Part shown: piece by piece, positions 1 through 6,821 of the stretch
Numbering within the stretch: position 1 is the first letter of the stretch
Layout: each line of letters starts with the position of its first letter
Source: Chloroflexota bacterium
GTDB taxonomy: Bacteria > Chloroflexota > Dehalococcoidia > JACPQK01
DNA length: 64,000 bases
Assembly: GCA_016190505.1 (NCBI GenBank)
Contig: JACPQM010000024.1
Span: 1-64,000, forward strand
Reading direction: 5' to 3'
The notes under the pieces: model-generated
What the model saw: only the letters and a program-made list of their open reading frames with translations
Databases searched by the model: none
What the model was told of the DNA's origin: nothing
Program-made: the position numbers and the translations under genes

Positions 1-518
1 ACCCTTAGCTGTTCCTTCTGGTTCAATGTAACTATCTCCTTCATAGGGTGACATTTTCACTGAACCAAACACTGGTGTCATGATCACAGAACTACCACAC
101 CCGGGTGGACCAATAACTTGAAAACCTCACCCTTCAGGGTGGGTCATATCCTTGAACACTGACATGATGGGCAGCACTCCCGAGGCGTTCTTCACTCGAT
201 TCGAGGAGTTCAGCCTATGGCGATTGTGGTCCCCGGGCCGGCGCTGGCACCACCCCAGATTCTTCGTCCCGACCACCCCACATCCTCTGGCCCCCCGTCG
301 GGACTCCAGAATGACACGGAGGCTTGGTTCATTGAAAGTTCCACAGGTCCCGAAGGGTCGGGACCTGTAAGACTTTCAATGACGGTTGGCACGCGGTGGG
401 TCCAGGCTTCGCCCCTTCGCTCTGCTCAGGGCAAGCTCTGGAGGGCTCAAGCCCGAAGGGTTCGCGAAACCTGAAGCCGCAGAGGGGCAAGATGGCCGTG
501 AGATGCCTGGGGGAGAAG
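1..518. other. gene-free leading region with possible insertion-sequence remnant
   Basis: No convincing coding region is visible here; the short open frames are composition-driven and overlap each other. The first 150 bases are clearly less GC-rich than the rest of the window. Around 47-66 the motif GTGACATTTTCACTGAACC occurs, with an inverted partner GGTTCA at 21-26; this resembles short repeats I associate with ends of integrase-type insertion sequences, but no transposase is present, so this is only a weak suggestion. A strong hairpin at 331-380 is listed separately. Confidence 0.4.
331..380. repeat. long imperfect inverted repeat (hairpin), GTCCCGA family
   Basis: Two nested arm pairs are seen: ATTGAAAGT (331-339) with ACTTTCAAT (372-380), and ACAGGTCCC (343-351) with GGGACCTGT (360-368), separated by a 3-base internal bulge and an 8-base loop. 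There is no T-run, so it is not a typical terminator. The inner core GGTCCCGA/TCGGGACC recurs at 26730-26753 and, slightly changed, inside lysS at 7421-7443, suggesting a dispersed palindromic element. Confidence 0.7.
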
Positions 519-1178
519 TCAGGGGCCCGGGGGGTGCCTGGAATGGCGAGCAGCGTAGGCTATGGCTTCCGCTTTGTTCTTCAAGTGAAGCTTCTGCAGG
601 AGGCGATATACGTGAGTGCTGACTGTGCCCTGGCTAACAAACAGCCGACGAGCGATCTCCAAGTTGGTGAGACCCTGGCCCAGCAACTCCAGCACCTCTT
701 GCTCTCGGGCAGACAACGCGGGCTCCTGTCGTCCCTCTCGAAGCTCCTTCACGACTCTCGCCACCATGGGGGGCGATAGGACAGCCTCGCCGGCGGCAAC
801 GCTCCTCACCGCTTTGATAATATCATCGAGATGGCTCTTTTTCAGAAGGTAGCCGTCGGCCCCAAACCGAATGGCCTAGAAGAGGTCGTCCTCCTCTTCT
901 GAGATGGTCAGGAGCAAGACCTTGACGCTCGCGAGCTGCTGCTTTATGGCCACCATTGACGTCAGACCATCTCGATGCGGCATCCGGATGTCCATGATGA
1001 TCACATCCGGCCTGACGAGTAGTGCCTGATGCTCCGCTTCCAGGCCATCGCTAGCTTCTCCAGCAACGCTCATATCAGGCTCGTTAGCCACGGCATAGCG
1101 TAGCCCGTTGCGCACCACTGCGTGGTCGTCGGCGATGAGGACTGCTATTCTCTTGCTATTGCTGGCCAGCGTGGGCAT
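519..1178 (-). pseudogene. NarL/LuxR-family response regulator interrupted by an in-frame amber codon
   Basis: Read through the TAG at 876-878, this is one 219-residue frame with the full NarL layout: receiver domain with the DD pair near residues 17-18, phospho-acceptor Asp63 in IIMDIRMP, then, after the stop, the end of the receiver (GADGYLLKK) and a LuxR-type helix-turn-helix with LSAREQEVLELL and the SQGTVSTHV recognition helix. The amber codon sits at residue 101, exactly 23 codons and in frame before the next Met at 809. The start overlaps the upstream histidine kinase by 34 bases, so kinase and regulator form an operon. Either the gene is a recent nonsense pseudogene yielding a receiver-only stub, or the downstream part is made by readthrough or reinitiation. 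The two halves are otherwise intact, arguing for a recent event or a sequencing error. Confidence 0.8.
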
Positions 1179-2314
1179 TTCCGGGGGACCTCCAAGCGGA
1201 TCTCGGTGCCCATTCCAGGAATGCTTAGCGCCTGTAAGTGGCCACCAAGGGATTCGGCCCGCTGTTTCATGACCATCAAGCCGTGGCCCTGCACAAAACT
1301 GGGACTGGCCAGACCTTTTCCGTCGTCGGCGATGTCCACCAGCAGATGGCCATCAGGGGCGCCCACCGTCACCCAGACACAATGTGCCGCGGAATGCTTG
1401 CCTACATTCCTCAAGGCTTCCTCACAAACGTGCAGCGTTTCGAGCTTGACCAGAGGATCGAGCCTTGGTTCTCGGGGCGGCGCCTCGAGATGCCACTGCA
1501 TGCCATAGTCGCGTTCCAGCCGGCCCAAATGCTCTTGTATTTGAGCCAGGAAGCCTTGGTCGGTCTTGAAGGAGCTCAGCGTTTCAATTGAGCCTCGGGC
1601 ATCCTTCTCGGCCTCGTCCAAAAGCCTGTCGAGTTTCCCCAGTTTCTCCGCCAGGCCCTTGTCATGCGCCAGCATCTGGGTCTCCCAGCGCAGGCCGTAG
1701 ATGGTCTGGCACAGGCCATCGTGGATTTCGCGCGCCAGCCGGAGCCGCTCCTCATGAACGGCGTGGGACTGTAATCTCCGCTTGCTGGCGGTATTGACGG
1801 TGTAGGGCAGCGCGGCAGTGAGGGCAAGCGCGGTCAGATAGGTCCCCAGGTGACTGGACAGGTGTTCCATTGCCAGGGCCGACGGGAAGCTGAAATAGAC
1901 CAACGTGTAATAGGTCGCGGTGATGATGGCGACAACCACGGTAGTGCCGGCGCCCAGCAGGAGTGCCGAGGTGAGCACCGGGGCCAGGGTGTAAGCTGCG
2001 AAAGGAGCGTGGATCCTTCCTGGTATCAACGCCAGAGCCAGACACACCGCCACATCGAATGCGGTCAAGACCACGGCGGCCCGCCTCGACTGGTACCAGT
2101 GGAGAGGCTGGACTATCTTGGCGCACGTATAAAGTGCAGCCCCAATGACAGGTACCAGCGGGGACACGGAAACATACTCATCGGGAGAGAACGTCAGCTC
2201 GATAGCTGCAACGGAAAGCGCCCCCACGCGGAACACGGAAGATAGCAGGGGCTTCCGTTTGGCGGCCCTTGGCCATTTGAGGACCATGACTACCACGCTC
2301 CCTTGCTGTTTCAC
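1145..2314 (-). CDS. membrane sensor histidine kinase (NarX/DegS-like, HisKA_3)
   Basis: This 389-residue protein has several hydrophobic segments in the first 175 residues (about 30-65, 78-97, 105-145 and 155-172) and then a HisKA_3 dimerisation/phosphorylation domain with the acceptor His198 in LAREIHDGL. The C-terminal ATPase domain shows the N-box (ALRNVGKHS), G1 (DDGKG) and G2 (GHGLMVMKQRA) motifs. Family knowledge: such kinases autophosphorylate and pass the phosphate to a NarL-type regulator, here the overlapping gene downstream. No extracytoplasmic ligand domain is visible, so the signal may be sensed in or near the membrane. The first Met was chosen because a promoter-like element lies about 110 bases upstream. 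If the partner regulator is really truncated, this kinase has lost its output. Confidence 0.9.
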   Translation of the reverse strand: MKQQGSVVVMVLKWPRAAKRKPLLSSVFRVGALSVAAIELTFSPDEYVSVSPLVPVIGAALYTCAKIVQPLHWYQSRRAAVVLTAFDVAVCLALALIPGRIHAPFAAYTLAPVLTSALLLGAGTTVVVAIITATYYTLVYFSFPSALAMEHLSSHLGTYLTALALTAALPYTVNTASKRRLQSHAVHEERLRLAREIHDGLCQTIYGLRWETQMLAHDKGLAEKLGKLDRLLDEAEKDARGSIETLSSFKTDQGFLAQIQEHLGRLERDYGMQWHLEAPPREPRLDPLVKLETLHVCEEALRNVGKHSAAHCVWVTVGAPDGHLLVDIADDGKGLASPSFVQGHGLMVMKQRAESLGGHLQALSIPGMGTEIRLEVPRKCPRWPAIARE

Positions 2315-2423
2315 CCCAAGGTTGCCTCCCCTCCAGAAACCCGAGCGCCATGGGCCTTCGGGGCCTGCCCGGAGCCTTGAAACTCAACTGGAGTCTAACT
2401 AGAGGCGAAACGGCACGGAAAAT

Positions 2424-2453
2424 ATTATGGGAGGCGTAGCCTTTCGGAAACAA
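2424..2453 (-). promoter_or_regulatory. candidate promoter for the two-component operon
   Basis: On the minus strand TTGTTT (2453-2448) is followed after 18 bases by CATAAT (2429-2424), in the 185-base gap between serS and the kinase gene. An alternative -10, TAATAT, overlaps it. Assigned by eye, without transcript evidence. Confidence 0.35.
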
Positions 2454-2499
2454 GAGAGGTTTGTAAGAAAACGGTTAGAAAACGTGAAGATGGGAAATG

Positions 2500-3777
2500 C
2501 TACCGCGCGCCGGTGGGGGTGATGGCCTCGAAGCCGGTGTAGCGGCGGAGGACCTCTGGGATAACCACGCTGCCGTCGGCCTGCTGGCAGTTCTCCAGCA
2601 GGGCGGCGAAGGTCCGGCCCACAGCCAGGCCAGAGCCGTTGAGGGTGTGGACGAACTCGGGGCGGGCGCCCGGGGCCGGGCGGTAGCGGATGTTGGCCCG
2701 GCGGGCCTGGAACGACTCGAAGTTGGAGCAGGACGAGATCTCCACGTACCGGGCCTGGCCGGGGAACCAGGCCTCGGGATCGTATTTCTTGGCGGCGGCG
2801 AAGCCCAGGTCGCCCGTGCCCATGAGCTTGAGCTGGTAGGGTATGCCCAGGCGGCGCAGGATGTCGCAGGCGTTGTCGGTGAGCTTCTCCAGCTCGTCGT
2901 AGGACGTCTCGGGCGCCACGAACTTCACCATCTCTACCTTGTTGAACTGGTGGACGCGGACCACGCCCTTGGTGTCTTTGCCCGCGCTGCCCGCCTCGCG
3001 GCGGAAGCAGGCGGTGTAGCATACGTAGTAGAGGGGGAGACGACCCGCCTCGATAATCTCTTCCCGGTGCAGGTTGGTGACAGGCACCTCGGCGGTGGGA
3101 ATAAGGAAAAGGTCGTCCGCGTCACAGCGGTACATGTCCTCTTCGAACTTGGGAAGCTGGCCGGTGCCCACCATGGCCTCCCGCTTCACCAGATAAGGAG
3201 CGGCCACCTCGACGTAGCCGTGCTCCCGGGTGTGGACGTCAATCATCCAGTCTGTGAGGGCGCGCTCCAGCTTGGCGCCGGCGCCCTTGAGCACGTAGAA
3301 GCGGGCGCCGCTGAGCTTGACGCCGCGCTCGAAGTCAATGATGTCCAGGCGGGTGCCGATGTCCCAGTGGGGCAGGGGTGTGAATGGGAACTCGGGGATG
3401 TCGCCCCAGGTGCGGACGACCACGTTGGCCGACTCGTCCTGGCCCACCGGTACGGACTCGTGGGGGATATTGGGGATGCGGAGGAGCAGGTCGTTGAGCC
3501 GGGCCTCGATCTCCGCCTGGCTCGCTTCGGCGGCCTTGATCCGGTCGCCGGCCTGGCGCATCTCCTCGATGAGGGCGAGCGGCTTGTCCCTGGTCTTGCC
3601 CAGGATGCGGCTCACCTCGTTGCGGCGGGCGCGCAGGGACTCGGCCTCGGCGATGAGCTTGCGGCGCTCCTCGTCCAGCCCCAGGACGGTGTCCAGGGTA
3701 ACCGAATCGTCGAAGCGCTTGGCCAGGGCCTGGCGCACCAGGTCCGGGTTGCGGCGGATAAGCTCCGGGCTAAGCAT
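2500..3777 (-). CDS. serS: seryl-tRNA synthetase
   Basis: This cytoplasmic class II synthetase charges tRNA-Ser, and tRNA-Sec where present, with serine. The 425-residue length is normal for bacterial SerRS. An N-terminal coiled-coil arm (about residues 30-100) precedes the catalytic core with TAEVPVTN (228-235), motif 2 [10 protein letters not shown] (257-266) and motif 3 [15 protein letters not shown] near 380-395. The start is the ATG at 3777, because the preceding promoter-like -10 lies only 17 bases upstream. Its first 20 codons, start codon and -10 box are repeated almost exactly at 4595-4684, beyond the HEPN/MNT genes, so the 5' end of this gene seems to have been duplicated when that cassette arrived. 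Confidence 0.97.
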   Translation of the reverse strand: MLSPELIRRNPDLVRQALAKRFDDSVTLDTVLGLDEERRKLIAEAESLRARRNEVSRILGKTRDKPLALIEEMRQAGDRIKAAEASQAEIEARLNDLLLRIPNIPHESVPVGQDESANVVVRTWGDIPEFPFTPLPHWDIGTRLDIIDFERGVKLSGARFYVLKGAGAKLERALTDWMIDVHTREHGYVEVAAPYLVKREAMVGTGQLPKFEEDMYRCDADDLFLIPTAEVPVTNLHREEIIEAGRLPLYYVCYTACFRREAGSAGKDTKGVVRVHQFNKVEMVKFVAPETSYDELEKLTDNACDILRRLGIPYQLKLMGTGDLGFAAAKKYDPEAWFPGQARYVEISSCSNFESFQARRANIRYRPAPGARPEFVHTLNGSGLAVGRTFAALLENCQQADGSVVIPEVLRRYTGFEAITPTGAR

Positions 3778-3805
3778 AGGGTGGCTTCACCGAGATTATA
3801 TCCTC
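3716..3805. repeat. direct repeat copy 1 (serS 5' end and -10 box)
   Basis: These 90 bases, covering serS codons 1-20, the start codon and the TATAAT box, match 4595-4684 with three mismatches by direct comparison; the offset is 879 bases. The HEPN and MNT genes lie between the copies. The match ends about five bases upstream of the -10, so the -35 regions of the two copies differ. Confidence 0.92.
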
Positions 3806-3823
3806 TGGCCCTTGTTGGGGCAA
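3795..3823 (-). promoter_or_regulatory. serS promoter (TTGCCC-17-TATAAT)
   Basis: On the minus strand TATAAT (3800-3795) is preceded by TTGCCC (3823-3818) with a 17-base spacer. The -35 box lies inside the palindrome at 3814-3841, so a mobile palindromic repeat seems to have supplied it. The second copy of the repeat has its own TTGGAA-17-TATAAT (4702-4674), which may be the ancestral arrangement. Confidence 0.6.
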
Positions 3824-3841
3824 TTCACGAATTGCCCCAAC
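3814..3841. repeat. REP-like palindrome variant (CAATTC..GAATTG core)
   Basis: Arms GTTGGGGCAATTC (3814-3826) and GAATTGCCCCAAC (3829-3841) flank a 2-base loop. The core CAATTC/GAATTG is shared with the three 30-bp palindromes near the transposase remnant, but the outer arm differs. Confidence 0.85.
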
Positions 3842-3930
3842 AGGTTGCATCCTGGCGCCAATGCGTGCAAAATCAGAGTAAAAGGGGTCTTCTTCTGGGT
3901 ATCGGCCCAAGACACGAGGGAGTCGTGGGA

Positions 3931-4236
3931 ATGAAGATCGTGGCACAGCGCCTCGACGACATTGTGGACACGCTGCGTGGCCACATGCCTCAACTGAAGG
4001 AACGCTACGAGGTGCGGTCCCTGGCGGTGTTCGGCTCCTACGTCAAGGGCCGCCAGCGCAAAGGCAGCGACCTGGACATCCTTGTGGAGTTTGAGCGCCC
4101 GCCTACATTGTTCACCTTCATGGACCTAGAAGATGAGCTGTCCAGCTTGCTCGGCGTGAGGGTAGACCTGGTCTCCCGCAAGGCCCTCAAGGGCGACATC
4201 GGCAGCCGCATCCTGGCGGAGGCCGTGCTCCTGTGA
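3931..4236 (+). CDS. MNT-type nucleotidyltransferase antitoxin (MntA-like)
   Basis: This 101-residue minimal nucleotidyltransferase has the GS-X10-DXD signature (GSY..GSDLDILVEF, about residues 34-48) and a third acidic residue in VDLVS near residue 72. Family knowledge: MntA antitoxins paired with HEPN toxins AMPylate the toxin next to its RX4-6H active site and silence it. The gene starts at the ATG at 3931 and overlaps the HEPN gene by 4 bases (GTGA), so the two are translationally coupled. The pair is bracketed by the duplicated serS 5' end. The open frame extends far upstream antisense to serS, but those residues are not homologous to anything and were left out. Confidence 0.88.
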   Translation: MKIVAQRLDDIVDTLRGHMPQLKERYEVRSLAVFGSYVKGRQRKGSDLDILVEFERPPTLFTFMDLEDELSSLLGVRVDLVSRKALKGDIGSRILAEAVLL

Positions 4237-4589
4237 GGTCGCCAAGGGAATCGCTGGACTACCTGCGCGACATCCTGGAGATGATGGATAAGGTGACGCA
4301 GTTCATCGGCGACATGTGTCTCAATGATTTTGCCGGCGATGACAAGACGAGCTTTGCCGTGTTCCGGGCCCTGGAGGTCATCGGCGAGGCGGCGAAACAG
4401 GTGCCTGCTCCAGTTAGACGGCGGCATCCGGACGTGCCGTGGCGAAGGATGGCCGGAATGCGCGACAGGCTGATTCACGGCTACTTCGGCGTGGACACCG
4501 AAATCGTATGGGAAACGGCCACGCAACTGGTCCCGGAGCTCAGGCCCCGGCTGGCCCAGGTCTTGGAAGAGGAAACCAAGCGCGCTTGA
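4233..4589 (+). CDS. HEPN-domain RNase toxin (DUF86/HepT-like)
   Basis: A 118-residue helical protein of the HepT/DUF86 type. The catalytic RNase motif RX4HXY is intact near residues 78-85 (RDRLIHGY), and the preceding ALEVIGEAAKQV helix is typical. Family knowledge: HEPN toxins cleave RNA, often tRNA, and are neutralised by MNT partners. The GTG start overlaps the antitoxin stop by 4 bases. With both motifs intact the module looks functional. It lies inside an 879-base unit flanked by serS-derived direct repeats, which suggests recent acquisition. Confidence 0.88.
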   Translation: MRSPRESLDYLRDILEMMDKVTQFIGDMCLNDFAGDDKTSFAVFRALEVIGEAAKQVPAPVRRRHPDVPWRRMAGMRDRLIHGYFGVDTEIVWETATQLVPELRPRLAQVLEEETKRA

Positions 4590-4594
4590 AGGTT

Positions 4595-4684
4595 CGCTTG
4601 GCCAGGGCCTGGCGCACCAGGTCCGGGTTGCGGCGGATAAGCTCCAGGCTAGGCATAGGGTGGCTTCACCGAGATTATATCTTC
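4595..4684. repeat. direct repeat copy 2 (displaced serS 5' end)
   Basis: Second copy of the 90-base serS segment. Read on the minus strand it encodes ATG followed by 19 serS-like codons (MPSLELIRRN...), then runs into unrelated sequence, so it is a dead 5' fragment. It keeps TATAAT (4679-4674) and a TTGGAA -35 at 4702-4697 with a 17-base spacer. Confidence 0.9.
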
Positions 4685-4808
4685 CGTAGGGGCGGGTTCC
4701 AAACCGGCCTCGCTGGGACATTCGGACCTGTGGCCGTTTCTCCTGTAAGGAGGGCCTGCTTGCGCGTCGGCTCCAAAACGGGGAGAATCAACCCTGTCAA
4801 GAGGCCAA

Positions 4809-4838
4809 CGTAGCGGCAATTCATGAATTGCCGCTACG
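4809..4838. repeat. 30-bp perfect palindrome (REP-like), copy A
   Basis: CGTAGCGGCAATTC followed by AT and GAATTGCCGCTACG: a perfect palindrome. It lies immediately before the transposase remnant, inside a 43-base block identical to the one at 5126-5168, so the same extended unit flanks the remnant on both sides. Confidence 0.93.
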
Positions 4839-4851
4839 CGGGGAGTGCACC

Positions 4852-5190
4852 ATGGCTGAATACGACAAGCCTGGGCGCGGCCGACCGTCATTGCGTCTGC
4901 CCAGCTACGACTATTCGTGGCCTGGTGCGTACTTCATTACGACGGATACACAAGGCCGAGAAGCCCTCTTCGGGGATGCGCGGAACGGCGAGGTGCGTTT
5001 GAACGCACTGGGACAGGTCGTAGCCGACTGCTGGAGCGCGTTGCCCAGCCGCTATCCAGGCATCGAGTTGGATACATTCGCCGTCATGCCGGACCATGTA
5101 CACGGTATCATTATCGTTGTTGCGGAGGCCAACGTAGCGGCAATTCATGAATTGCCGCTACGCGGGGCCGGCACAGGAGGGGTGAAGTGA
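4852..5190 (+). pseudogene. truncated REP-associated tyrosine transposase (RAYT, Y1_Tnp)
   Basis: The N-terminal half of a TnpA_REP protein is clear: RLPSYDYSWPGAYFIT, RLNALGQVV and the HUH metal-binding motif MPDHVHGIII near residues 80-89. Family knowledge: the catalytic Tyr lies in a helix after the HUH motif, and complete proteins have roughly 150-230 residues. Here homology ends at about 5120, where a palindrome copy begins; the remaining frame (NVAAIHELPLR...) is translated repeat and the Tyr is missing. The ATG at 4852 was chosen over an upstream in-frame Met because RAYT homology starts there. The stop overlaps the idi start. The remnant is flanked by identical palindromes, as expected for a RAYT and its REP substrates. 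Confidence 0.85.
5133..5162. repeat. 30-bp perfect palindrome (REP-like), copy B
   Basis: Identical to copies A and C. It truncates the transposase frame and ends about 13 bases before the idi ribosome-binding site AGGAGG (5175-5180). Confidence 0.93.
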
Positions 5191-5738
5191 CCCAGGACCG
5201 CGTGGTGCTGGTGGACGAACACGGGTGCGAACTGCTGACCCGTGCCGGGCGCGTCCGCACCATGTCGAAGGAGCAGGCCCATAGCCGGGGCGTGCGGCAC
5301 CGGGCCGTGTCGGTTTTTGTGTTCAACCGGAAGGGGGAGCTACTTCTGCAACGAAGGGCGGAGGATAAGTACCATTCAGGCGGTCTGTGGAGCAACACCT
5401 GTTGTACCCACCCGCAGCCGGGCGAGGCTCCCCTGCACGCGGCGCGTCGCCGCCTGGCGGAAGAGATGGGCATCGAGTGCCAGCTTCGGGAGCTGCTCAG
5501 GTTCTCCTACACTGCTGACGTGGGCAATGGGCTGACCGAAAACGAGTACGACCACGCCTTTGTGGGTATGTCCGACGCCACCCCCAGGCTGAACGGTGAG
5601 GAGGCCTCCGACTGGCGGTGGGAGGACCCCGCTCAGCTCGAAGCCGACCTGGCCGCCTGCCCGGAGTCGTTTTCGGTATGGCTGCGCGAGTGCTTTCTCA
5701 AGGTGATGAAGGAGCGACACCGTAGCGGCAATTCATGA
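5187..5738 (+). CDS. idi: isopentenyl-diphosphate delta-isomerase, type 1
   Basis: This enzyme interconverts isopentenyl and dimethylallyl diphosphate in isoprenoid synthesis. The 183-residue Nudix-fold protein has the catalytic Cys in SNTCCTHP (72-73), the Nudix helix GEAPLHAARRRLAEEMG (79-95) and the metal/acid Glu residues in LTENEYDH (117-124). The GTG start at 5187 has a strong AGGAGG seven bases upstream. The last codons (RSGNS) and the stop come from palindrome copy C, so the native C-terminus was replaced by repeat sequence; the final helix is otherwise complete. The gene overlaps the convergent Gfo/Idh gene by 6 bases inside that palindrome. Confidence 0.96.
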   Translation: MTQDRVVLVDEHGCELLTRAGRVRTMSKEQAHSRGVRHRAVSVFVFNRKGELLLQRRAEDKYHSGGLWSNTCCTHPQPGEAPLHAARRRLAEEMGIECQLRELLRFSYTADVGNGLTENEYDHAFVGMSDATPRLNGEEASDWRWEDPAQLEADLAACPESFSVWLRECFLKVMKERHRSGNS

Positions 5739-5750
5739 ATTGCCGCTACG
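5721..5750. repeat. 30-bp perfect palindrome (REP-like), copy C, carrying both convergent stops
   Basis: Same perfect palindrome as A and B. The idi stop (TGA, 5736-5738) and the opposing oxidoreductase stop (complement of 5733-5735) both fall in its centre, and both proteins end with the same residues, RSGNS. Confidence 0.93.
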
Positions 5751-6779
5751 AAGGCCCAAACGGATGGCCCTCCCCTCGCGGTGAGAGCGGAGGATAGCCT
5801 GGGTAATCTCCACAGTGCGCAGGCCGTCCAGGCCGGAGGCGTCAGGCTCGGTATCGCTGGCCATGCCGACGAGTTGGGACTGGAAAGCCTCGATCTGGGC
5901 CTGGTACAGGTCGCCCTTGGGGTAGCCGGTCCGGGTTGTGCCATCGCGTAGCACCAACTCCAGCTCGCCCGCGAAGCGCTGGGTGGGGGTGCCCAGACCA
6001 TAGAGGCTGCCGAGCGGGCCGTGGACCTCGACCACGCTGCGGGCCAGGGGCGCCCGGCGGCTGCTGGCCAACAGGCCCATGGCGCCGCCCTCGAAGCGGA
6101 ACAGCGCCGTCACCTGGTCGTCCAGGCGTTCGCCAGTGGCATCGGTGAAGGCGGAGACCTCAACTACCTCCTGTCCCACCAGGTAGCGGAGCAGGTCAAC
6201 GCAGTGCACGCCATATCCCGCCAGTACGCCGGCCGCAGCCAGGGCAGGGTCAGCCTTCCACGTCCGCAGGCCGGTGTACGTCCCACCGCCGGGCGAGTGC
6301 CACTGGGCGCAGGCCAGGCTGACCGGCCCTAGCTTGCCCTCCCGGATGAGTCCCCTGGCCTGGATATGGGCCGGGTGGTGGCGCAGGTGGAAGCCGAGTC
6401 CCAGCTTGACTCCGGCCTGGGCGCAGGCCGCAATCATGGCCTGGGCGTCAGACACGGTGGTGGCCATGGGCTTCTCACACAGGACGTGCTTGCCCGCCCG
6501 GGCGGCGGCGATGGTCTGCGGCGCGTGCAGGGCGTCCGGGGAGGCGACGTAGACCGCCTGGACAGCGGGGTCGGCGAGCAGGGCATCCAGCGAGGTGTAG
6601 CCCCGACACCCCGGGGCGCCGTGCTTGCGGGCGAAGGCGTCGGCGCGCGACTGGTCGCGGCTGTAGACGGCGACCAAAGTCGCTCCCACCGCCTTGCCGA
6701 GGGCCGGGGCGATGTACCTATCGGCGTGGGCGCCGATGCCCGCGATGGCCCAACCCATTTGAGGGGTCATCAACCTCAC
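5733..6779 (-). CDS. Gfo/Idh/MocA-family NAD(P)-dependent oxidoreductase
   Basis: A 348-residue protein with an N-terminal Rossmann fold (GIGAHADRYIAPAL, about 14-27) and the family EKP motif in LCEKPMATT near 100, where the Lys contacts substrate and cofactor, followed by the usual C-terminal alpha/beta domain. Members oxidise or reduce sugars and cyclitols; the substrate here cannot be told. It lies 42 bases downstream of lysS in the same direction, separated by a palindrome. Its C-terminus (RSGNS) is encoded by another palindrome, as for idi. Confidence 0.88.
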   Translation of the reverse strand: MRLMTPQMGWAIAGIGAHADRYIAPALGKAVGATLVAVYSRDQSRADAFARKHGAPGCRGYTSLDALLADPAVQAVYVASPDALHAPQTIAAARAGKHVLCEKPMATTVSDAQAMIAACAQAGVKLGLGFHLRHHPAHIQARGLIREGKLGPVSLACAQWHSPGGGTYTGLRTWKADPALAAAGVLAGYGVHCVDLLRYLVGQEVVEVSAFTDATGERLDDQVTALFRFEGGAMGLLASSRRAPLARSVVEVHGPLGSLYGLGTPTQRFAGELELVLRDGTTRTGYPKGDLYQAQIEAFQSQLVGMASDTEPDASGLDGLRTVEITQAILRSHREGRAIRLGLRSGNS

Positions 6780-6795
6780 CCCCTTTGACTGGCGC

Positions 6796-6821
6796 GGGCG
6801 CCCCGATACATCGGGGCGCCC
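6796..6821. repeat. palindrome between lysS and the Gfo/Idh gene
   Basis: GGGCGCCCCGAT (6796-6807) pairs with ATCGGGGCGCCC (6810-6821) around a 2-base loop. It directly abuts the lysS stop (6822-6824). No U-run follows on the minus strand, so termination is uncertain; it looks like another dispersed palindrome placed at a gene end. Confidence 0.8.

Noticed and set aside
2497-3930. Long plus-strand open frame antisense to serS leading into the MNT gene
   Set aside because: It is the mirror of serS in high-GC sequence; only its last 101 codons (from 3931) show a real domain and start.
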